A DNA stretch of 7,025 nt from Planctomycetota bacterium (lineage in GTDB: Bacteria > Planctomycetota > Phycisphaerae > UBA1845), in assembly GCA_022563615.1 (NCBI GenBank), contig JADFMZ010000171.1, positions 1 through 7,025 on the forward strand, written 5' to 3'. This document shows, in pieces, positions 1 to 7,025 of this stretch (position 1 is the stretch's first letter; every line of letters starts with the position of its first letter). The position numbers were made by a program, and so were the translations under genes. The notes beneath the pieces were generated by a model, which saw only the letters and a program-made list of their open reading frames with translations, had not been told where the DNA came from and did not search any database.

Positions 1-336
1 CGGGTGCAGCGAGAACTTGACGTTGTGGATGATATCGGGGTTGGCGAATTCGGGGATCGGCCTCTCAATGGCGATGGCGTCGCGAAGGTTCCAAGCGCAC
101 AAGGTATAGAAAGTTATGATCTCAACCAACGTCCCCAGCGCACGGCCGGACGCCTTCTTCTTGTCGGCGGCGTAACCGAAGACTTCGGTGGCCAGCATCT
201 TCTGCAGCTTGTCAACCGACGCGTACGACAACTCGGTGCTCCTTGGTGCGAATAGCATAGCAACTGCTCGAGTTCTCGTCATCCGGCATCCGCCGCGGAC
301 GACGACAAACTGCGCCAGATCGCGGGCGGGTGGCAC
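1..336 (-). CDS. N-terminal part of an unassigned protein, cut by the window edge (possibly restriction-endonuclease-like)
   Basis: An open minus-strand frame runs from a start near 336 to base 1 without a stop, so the C-terminus is missing. It reads as real protein: a lysine-rich helix (SVDKLQKMLATEVFGYAADK), then a hydrophobic helix with one acidic residue (RALGTLVEIITFYTLCAW), then IAIERPIPEF and, at the edge, a strand-like NVKFSLHP. Starts in frame are ATG 366, GTG 336, ATG 282 and ATG 258; the frame is closed by TGA at 384-382. I chose GTG 336 because GGAGG lies 8 bases upstream; the conserved-looking part begins only near ATG 258, so a shorter protein is possible. A helix carrying a Glu ahead of acidic strands is compatible with a PD-(D/E)XK nuclease, and the segment vaguely recalls type II restriction enzymes, but no catalytic D...ExK is visible in the part present. 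The gene is divergent from aconitase. Family assignment is a guess; the coding call is fairly secure. Confidence 0.65.
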   Translation of the reverse strand, partial: MPPARDLAQFVVVRGGCRMTRTRAVAMLFAPRSTELSYASVDKLQKMLATEVFGYAADKKKASGRALGTLVEIITFYTLCAWNLRDAIAIERPIPEFANPDIIHNVKFSLHP

Positions 337-344
337 ACACTTAA

Positions 345-349
345 CCTCC
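345..349 (-). promoter_or_regulatory. Candidate Shine-Dalgarno for the left-edge gene
   Basis: GGAGG on the minus strand lies 8 bases before the in-frame GTG at 336. None of the other in-frame starts (366, 282, 258) has a comparable purine box at a suitable distance, so this motif decides the start chosen here. Confidence 0.45.
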
Positions 350-434
350 AACCCCCAACCCTCCATCGCTTCGTCGCTTGCTCAGGGCAGCACCCACTGG
401 AAGGTCCGCTGAGAGCATATCGCGACAGCAGGGG

Positions 435-499
435 GTAGGGTCCGCCGTGCGGACCACTAACCGGAATCATTCCAAGATGGTCCGCGTGGCAGACCCTAC
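435..499. repeat. Inverted pair of REP-like palindromes with GTAG feet (BIME-like)
   Basis: The left copy (435-456, plus strand) is GTAG followed by a perfect 7-bp stem, GGTCCGC-CGT-GCGGACC, then A. The right copy (478-499, read on the minus strand) is GTAG, GGTCTGC-CAC-GCGGACC, A, with one T-G pair in the stem. The 22-base arms match at 19 positions and point toward each other, separated by 21 bases that contain the near-palindrome GGAATCATTCC. A short hairpin with a GTAG foot is the known layout of REP sequences handled by RAYT transposases (IS200/IS605-related TnpA-REP), and two inverted REPs make a BIME. No RAYT gene is in this window, so mobilisation would have to act in trans. The element ends 7 bases before the predicted -35 box of aconitase. 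Alternatively it is simply a strong hairpin or protein-binding palindrome. Confidence 0.7.
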
Positions 500-506
500 G
501 TGATTT

Positions 507-535
507 TTGACGCCTCCTGGCCGCGTTCGTATAGT
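507..535 (+). promoter_or_regulatory. Sigma-70-type promoter predicted for acnA
   Basis: TTGACG (507-512) and TATAGT (530-535) are separated by exactly 17 bases; each box matches the consensus at five of six positions. The start of transcription would fall near 542, giving a leader of about 93 bases before the aconitase ATG. The first transcribed bases could form a small GGGA-TCGT-TCCC hairpin (542-553). Planctomycete promoter consensus is not well known to me, so this rests on the E. coli-type pattern. Confidence 0.55.
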
Positions 536-562
536 CCCGATGGGATCGTTCCCGTAAGAGCC

Positions 563-581
563 TGTCCCAAAAAGTGGGACA
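563..581 (+). other. Small hairpin in the predicted acnA leader
   Basis: TGTCCCA (563-569) and TGGGACA (575-581) form a perfect 7-bp stem around an AAAAG loop. Allowing a bulged A at 582 adds two C-G pairs (561-562 with 583-584). It sits about 43 bases before the Shine-Dalgarno. No U-run follows, so it is not a classical terminator. A role in mRNA stability, protein binding or a remnant of an insertion-sequence end are all possible; the function is unknown. Confidence 0.4.
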
Positions 582-624
582 AGGGTTGATGGGAATAGCC
601 TCTGAGCATCTAGCGCAAAGAAAC

Positions 625-629
625 GAGGG
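625..629 (+). promoter_or_regulatory. Shine-Dalgarno fixing the acnA start
   Basis: GAGGG ends five bases before ATG 635. An upstream in-frame GTG at 629 overlaps this box and has no purine box of its own, so ATG 635 is preferred. Confidence 0.6.
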
Positions 630-634
630 TGGGC

Positions 635-3358
<2,724 letters not shown>

Positions 3359-3380
3359 GCCCAACGCTGACCTTTGATTT

Positions 3381-3422
3381 AGAGGTTGTTTCGTGGGAGG
3401 GCGAAGCTCCTGCTGAGCCTCT
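3381..3422. repeat. GC-rich palindromic element between convergent genes, possible bidirectional terminator
   Basis: The outer arms AGAGG (3381-3385) and CCTCT (3418-3422) enclose GGAG (3396-3399) and CTCC (3407-3410), and a competing GCTC-CTGCT-GAGC hairpin (3406-3418). The centre contains GCGAAGC (3401-3407), a sequence known to form an unusually stable mini-hairpin in single-stranded DNA. The element fills most of the 64 bases between the stop codons of acnA and the cytidylyltransferase, so it could end transcription from both sides, though T-runs are only three bases. From memory, GGGAGGGCGAAGCTCC-like words recur between genes in planctomycete genomes; this must be checked by search. Confidence 0.45.
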
Positions 3423-4370
3423 TTACACGCGTTGTTTGCGAACGGCTTTTTCCGCCCCGAAAGGAGCGGTGGGCAGGTCGGTTCCCTGTTCCAATTGCGT
3501 TCTTCCGCGAACGGGCAGGCACGGCACCCGATCACGACTGACTGAACGAATGGGTTCATCGTCCGGAGTTGAGGGTGATGGGTTGCGCCATACCGCCCAC
3601 GGAACATCTGAGCGATTCCATTGCTCATTGAGCGCAAGCCATTCTCGATGCGTGTCCATGCACTGCCAGTACCCATCGTGGGGATAGGCGGCTAGCTGCC
3701 CCTCCCGCACCAGCCGCTCCATCGGCTCTCGCTCCAAAACGCAGTCCGCCTCTTCGGAAAGATGATCCAGGAACTCGTACTTGCACACGAAAAAGCCGCC
3801 GGCGATACGACTGCGCTCATGCTTCCTGGGCTTTTCCACAAATGTGCGGACGAGATTTCGCTCGTCCGATTCCACTTCTCCGAAGCGCCCGACGGAATGG
3901 ACAGCCGTCAACGTGACCAGCTTTCCGTGGGTGCGGTGAAATGCGAGCAAGTCAGCCAGGTTGATGTCGGCCAGGCCGTCGCCGTAGGTCAACATGAAGT
4001 CCTCGCCCGGTAGAAGATACCGTTGGATTCGTCGCACCCGCGCACCGGTCATGCTGTGCTCGCCGGTATCCGCCAGCGTGACTTGCCAGTCCTCGCCGCC
4101 GTGGACGCCGTGAACATCAATGGCGCGGTCCCTTCCGGTGCGCACCGTGAAATCGCAATTCATGGCCTGGTAGTTGAGGAAGTATTCCTTGATCTTCCAC
4201 GCCTGGTACCCCAAACACAACACGAAATCGCAAAAGCCCTGGTGCGCGTAGAGCTTCATGATATGCCATAGGATCGGCTTGCCGCCGATCTCCACCATGG
4301 GCTTGGGCCTGAACTCCGTCTCCTGTCGAAGACGAGCTCCCTCACCACCACATAGGATCACAACCTTCAT
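3423..4370 (-). CDS. rfbF: Glucose-1-phosphate cytidylyltransferase with C-terminal extension
   Basis: Predicted to join CTP and alpha-D-glucose 1-phosphate into CDP-glucose, the entry point to CDP-linked 3,6-dideoxyhexoses and related surface sugars. The protein starts at MKVVILCGGEGARLR, with the nucleotidyltransferase signature GGxGxRL at 8-14 and RPKP (Lys23) at 21-24, followed by MVEIGGKPILWHIMK, typical of the RfbF/DdhA branch. LTYGDGLADIN (127-137) supplies the metal-binding Asp131; EKP is at 179-181, GGFFV at 191-195, and MDT (238-240) gives a likely second metal ligand, Asp239. The recognisable family ends near Trp261. Residues 263-315 are an extra tail with no recognised domain, while typical members are near 257 aa. 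Only a weak GGA precedes the ATG, but the conserved N-terminus fixes the start. The partner enzymes (CDP-glucose 4,6-dehydratase and beyond) are not visible. Another nucleotidyltransferase specificity for a sugar 1-phosphate is less likely but possible. Confidence 0.88.
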   Translation of the reverse strand: MKVVILCGGEGARLRQETEFRPKPMVEIGGKPILWHIMKLYAHQGFCDFVLCLGYQAWKIKEYFLNYQAMNCDFTVRTGRDRAIDVHGVHGGEDWQVTLADTGEHSMTGARVRRIQRYLLPGEDFMLTYGDGLADINLADLLAFHRTHGKLVTLTAVHSVGRFGEVESDERNLVRTFVEKPRKHERSRIAGGFFVCKYEFLDHLSEEADCVLEREPMERLVREGQLAAYPHDGYWQCMDTHREWLALNEQWNRSDVPWAVWRNPSPSTPDDEPIRSVSRDRVPCLPVRGRTQLEQGTDLPTAPFGAEKAVRKQRV

Positions 4371-4426
4371 TCCAATCCAATCTCAACAGACGGTGACGGA
4401 CGGGCCGTTGGGAAAGTCAGCACGTG

Positions 4427-4484
4427 GTATTATCGGTAGTTCCGACGCATCACTGAAACACGTGGTCGGAACAGCCGATAACAC
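4427..4484. repeat. Large imperfect inverted repeat A in the divergent gap
   Basis: Arms 4427-4446 and 4465-4484 pair at 17 of 20 positions, including a perfect GTTCCGAC/GTCGGAAC core (4439-4446, 4465-4472) and TATCGG/CCGATA (4431-4436, 4475-4480), around an 18-base loop. CACGTGGT occurs twice in direct orientation, at 4421-4428 and 4459-4466. The left arm contains TATTAT (4428-4433) on plus and GATAAT (4434-4429) on minus, so promoters for either flanking gene could be embedded; the only upstream box I see is a weak TTCAGT on minus (4457-4452), 17 bases from GATAAT. It may be an operator, a structured RNA or a small repeat element; the sequence does not decide. Confidence 0.6.
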
Positions 4485-4490
4485 TTGCTA

Positions 4491-4571
4491 AGAGTGCGTC
4501 CTTGAACCCATGCCAATCGCGTTTTGAACCCAGCCCCGAACGTGAGGGAGGGGACTTTTAGGACGCACTCT
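4491..4571. repeat. Inverted repeat B with 12-bp perfect termini, MITE-like
   Basis: AGAGTGCGTCCT (4491-4502) and AGGACGCACTCT (4560-4571) are a perfect 12-bp inverted repeat enclosing 57 bases. Within it, TTGAACCCA occurs twice (4502-4510 and 4524-4532, 22 bases apart). The 81-bp size with exact termini and no coding capacity resembles a miniature inverted-repeat element, but no target-site duplication is visible at the flanks. It begins six bases after inverted repeat A and ends 56 bases before the membrane-protein ATG. As RNA it would be a long-loop stem in the leader of that gene. Confidence 0.55.
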
Positions 4572-4627
4572 GACAAGGCCCACCCCTCACGACGACCGTG
4601 ACGGGACATGGATGGAATCGGCTCTGT

Positions 4628-6679
4628 ATGGAAACTCCCATCGAGGATCGACGCACGCGCCGACCTACACAGTGGTTCGCCATGGCGTCGCTGGTCGGCG
4701 CACCGCTGTTGCTGATCGTTTTTCTCACGCTCCGGCATGGGCTCGAACCGGTAGCCGGTGCCCGCGCGGTGGCGGCCCTGTACTTTCTGGGAATCGTACC
4801 GGGATACCTCACCCAACGTTTTCTGTTTCGTATTCCCTCCACAACACCTTTTGAGACGCTTCTCTCGTCGCTGCTTCTAGGTGTGCTCGTAACTCCCTTC
4901 TTGTGGTACGCGCTCTGCTGCGTGGGGATGTCGGGCGTCTTCGCACCGTTGATGCTGGCGCTCGGAGTTGGTACGCCGATCGCCCTCGGATGGCACCGCC
5001 GGACGGGCTCGAGATTAAGACGGCTCATCACCGCGGCGGACGCTCCGATCCTGTGGCTGACGCTTTTGTTGGTCGTGGTCTGGAGCTTCCAAACAACGCT
5101 GCTGGAAACGCGCGACGGCCAGGTCGTCATCGTGCCTCACTCGGAGCACAGCCAGCACGCCTCCTGGGCCGTCGAGCTGTCGCGAGGCGTACCCGCTGCG
5201 ACCACTCCTTCCATCGCGCATGCCGGGAATTGGGGTTACCACTACATGCCCGACGTGTGGTGCGACATGATGCGGCGAGCCGCCGACGTGGATCCGATCA
5301 CCGCCTATTTCCACATTGCCCTGCCGTTCCGTTATCTGCTGGTCTCGCTGGGCTGCTACCTCATGCTCGTAGGGCGCTTTGGCCGCCTGGCGGCGCTGGC
5401 GGGAGCAGCCTGCATGTTGGCTTTCGTCGAGCCGGCGCGCTTCTCCTTCCCGAAGGGGTGGCTGAGCTACCTTCACTACAGCTATCCAACCGCCTTCGGC
5501 CTGACGGGTGTTCTGCTGTGTCTCTACTACGCATCAACCGCAGAGCGGGAACGTCCGCGCGGTCCGCTGTTGCTGGCGTCGATTCTGTCGGTGCTCTTGC
5601 TTTGGTACAAGGCGAATTTCGCCCTGGCCGTCGCGCCGGCCGTCGCGCTCTGGGTTGTGGTAGTGTTGGTGAAAAGGCGCGACTATCGGTGGCTCGCGCT
5701 GTGTCTCGGCGTCCAGGGATTGCTGGCGGCGATCCGATACGTGGAGTTGTCGGGGGCTGAGCTCAGAGCATCGCTGGTCCTGGCGCCGTGGGCCTTCGTG
5801 CAATGGTGGTGGAACAGTCTGGCTATGCCCTCCGCCGCCAAAGAGGTGTTGGGTCAAACACTGGCCGGCATGCCCGAGCTTCTGCGCTGGCCCACCATCC
5901 TGGCGATCTGCATCATCCATCGCTTTCACATCGGCATACTGGTCTTGTTGTTCCTCGTCTTGGGATGGGGGTTCGCACGGCGGCGCCCACGGATGCAATT
6001 GTTTGACCTTCTATTTGTGCTGATTCTTTCGTGCTGTGTTGCGGGATTCGTGCTGTTTCCGGTTCAGTCGAATCAGGCCTGGGTGTGGAACGTTTCCATA
6101 CACGTGTGGGCTTTAGTCAGCGCACTGGTGTTTGCGCTGATGGGCCCCGCACTGTGCCATCTCGTGCGCGGCGCCATGCGGCATGGAACGATGGCCGCCG
6201 CAGCCGTATGCGCATGCCTTCTGGTTGGAACCGTGTACAACACGTTGGCGCTTCGCCGCGAGGCACTATGGGCGACGCGCGTGTCGAGCGGTGTCATCAG
6301 CGAAGGATTCCACGCCTGCTGTAGGTACATCGAGGCGTCCACGGCGCCTGATGCCGTGATTTTGCAACCGAAGTTCGAGGATTACATTTTCGTATCGATG
6401 CTGACGCAGCGGCGCAGCGTTCTGGAATACGCCGTCGCCCTGGCTCCCTGGTACAACATAGAACCCATCGCTGCAGACCTGAGCCGTTTCTACTCGGGAA
6501 TGACGGCGGAGGCGGCGCGCGATCTTCTCGATCGTTACCAGGTCGACTACGTTCTGGCGGATGCGCATGCATTCACTCCACCGGCCGACGACTCGCTTAT
6601 GCGCATGGTGTTCAGCAACAAGGACACGGCCGTCTATCGAGTCCATCGCCGGACAGAGTTTTCCTTGGCCGGTTTCTGA
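4628..6679 (+). CDS. Polytopic membrane protein, GT-C glycosyltransferase-like, with soluble C-terminal domain
   Basis: A 683-aa inner-membrane protein with a short basic N-terminus (EDRRTRRP) and roughly 13-16 hydrophobic segments between residues 18 and 545, for example SLVGAPLLLIVFLTL, SLLLGVLVTPFLWYALCCVG and LLFVLILSCCVAGFVLF. A large loop after the fifth segment carries PHSEHSQHASW (170-180), then RGVPAATTPS and GYHYMPDVW. Acidic/His residues followed by a Gly-Pro loop and a YHY motif recur in large GT-C-like proteins that use lipid-linked sugars. The last 120 or so residues are soluble and include YQVDYVLAD (637-645) and a closing VFSNKDTAVYRV, as in many such proteins. Substrate and acceptor are unknown; a role in cell-envelope glycan assembly is an inference strengthened slightly by the adjacent sugar-nucleotide enzyme. 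A GTG at 4598 would add 10 residues; ATG 4628 is preferred because neither has a clear Shine-Dalgarno and the extra residues look unlike protein. No single family is recognised with confidence. Confidence 0.85.
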   Translation: METPIEDRRTRRPTQWFAMASLVGAPLLLIVFLTLRHGLEPVAGARAVAALYFLGIVPGYLTQRFLFRIPSTTPFETLLSSLLLGVLVTPFLWYALCCVGMSGVFAPLMLALGVGTPIALGWHRRTGSRLRRLITAADAPILWLTLLLVVVWSFQTTLLETRDGQVVIVPHSEHSQHASWAVELSRGVPAATTPSIAHAGNWGYHYMPDVWCDMMRRAADVDPITAYFHIALPFRYLLVSLGCYLMLVGRFGRLAALAGAACMLAFVEPARFSFPKGWLSYLHYSYPTAFGLTGVLLCLYYASTAERERPRGPLLLASILSVLLLWYKANFALAVAPAVALWVVVVLVKRRDYRWLALCLGVQGLLAAIRYVELSGAELRASLVLAPWAFVQWWWNSLAMPSAAKEVLGQTLAGMPELLRWPTILAICIIHRFHIGILVLLFLVLGWGFARRRPRMQLFDLLFVLILSCCVAGFVLFPVQSNQAWVWNVSIHVWALVSALVFALMGPALCHLVRGAMRHGTMAAAAVCACLLVGTVYNTLALRREALWATRVSSGVISEGFHACCRYIEASTAPDAVILQPKFEDYIFVSMLTQRRSVLEYAVALAPWYNIEPIAADLSRFYSGMTAEAARDLLDRYQVDYVLADAHAFTPPADDSLMRMVFSNKDTAVYRVHRRTEFSLAGF

Positions 6680-7025
6680 AGCGCTCAAGCCTGCACTGGA
6701 CGGCAAGCAGATTCCGATGTCACGTGTTGTCACTTTCGGACCTTCGAACGGCCGACGATACGGTCACCCCGAACGCCGTCCTCGTTCACCCGTCGGCGGC
6801 CCAACCCAAACCGAACAATCGACGGGGGCACTCGAATCACGCCTGCCGAGAACCCGAGTCCAACCGCCGGGCGCTCCAGGAAATGGCGTCCATGCGCCCT
6901 AACAGTACAGCGCAAAGTCCCGAACTCGTATCGTGCGCAACTCCTTGCGTCGTAAAGAGTTGCGCTATTCGGAGCCCTCGGCGGACCGCATCCTTCCGGG
7001 TTGATCGGTTGCGTGGATCGCCGGC
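6680..7025. other. Tail region with no convincing gene
   Basis: After the membrane-protein stop, 346 bases show no frame with a credible start, ribosome site and protein-like composition. One minus-strand frame stays open from the right edge (7023) to a TGA at 6730 (about 97 residues), rich in Arg, Gly and Val, as expected of chance frames in GC-rich DNA. The only clear structure is the hairpin at 6935-6965. Confidence 0.5.
6935..6965. repeat. 9-bp perfect hairpin
   Basis: GCGCAACTC (6935-6943) and GAGTTGCGC (6957-6965) form a perfect stem around a 13-base loop. No T-run follows on either strand, so an intrinsic terminator is not well supported. It lies 255 bases beyond the membrane-protein stop, far for that gene's terminator, and may belong to a gene beyond the right edge or be another intergenic repeat. 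Confidence 0.45.

Noticed and set aside
4..255. Plus-strand frame of 83 residues at the left edge
   Set aside because: It is antisense to the better-supported minus-strand gene, which shows protein-like composition and a Shine-Dalgarno.
563..581. Iron-responsive element in the aconitase leader
   Set aside because: The loop is AAAAG rather than CAGUGN and there is no bulged C at the right distance, so it does not match the IRE pattern.
4485..4577. Target-site duplication around the 81-bp inverted repeat
   Set aside because: The bases just outside the two termini (GCTA on the left, GACA on the right) do not match, so insertion cannot be shown directly.
4558..5130. 190-aa minus-strand frame opposite the start of the membrane protein
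   Set aside because: Ser/Arg/Thr-rich shadow of a clearly hydrophobic plus-strand gene, overlapping the inverted repeat.
6730..7023. Minus-strand frame open to the right edge
   Set aside because: Composition is Arg/Gly-rich without recognisable motifs, it contains the 6935-6965 hairpin, and no start can be judged; most likely chance.

Overview
The window looks like chromosomal DNA of a GC-rich bacterium, probably a planctomycete or a relative. This is an inference from gene content, G/C-ending codons in the long genes and the style of the intergenic repeats; no rRNA or other marker gene is present. Genes are far apart, and almost every gap holds a palindromic element.

Layout from left to right: (1) the 5' part of a minus-strand gene that leaves the window at base 1; its N-terminal region reads as real coding sequence, but I cannot assign its family firmly (a restriction-endonuclease-like protein is a weak guess). 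(2) A 298-base divergent gap with a pair of inverted REP-like hairpins, each with GTAG at its foot, then a good sigma-70-type promoter (TTGACG, 17 bases, TATAGT) and a small leader hairpin. (3) A complete aconitate hydratase of the AcnA/IRP1 type (907 aa) with all three iron-sulfur cysteines. (4) A 64-base convergent gap holding a GC-rich palindromic element that may stop transcription from both sides. (5) A minus-strand glucose-1-phosphate cytidylyltransferase of the RfbF/DdhA type, with a C-terminal extension of about 53 residues. (6) A 257-base divergent gap with two consecutive large inverted repeats. (7) A 683-aa polytopic membrane protein with a soluble C-terminal domain, resembling GT-C glycosyltransferase-like proteins. 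(8) A 346-base tail with no convincing gene and one 9-bp hairpin.

The genes do not form an operon; neighbours are divergent or convergent. Aconitase belongs to the TCA cycle. The cytidylyltransferase makes CDP-glucose for surface polysaccharide sugars, and the adjacent divergent membrane protein could act in cell-envelope glycan synthesis, so these two may share a theme (inference from proximity only). The usual partners of the cytidylyltransferase (CDP-glucose 4,6-dehydratase and later enzymes) are not in the window. I see no clear new multi-gene system. The least ordinary content is the set of different palindromic families in the gaps and the unassigned gene at the left edge.
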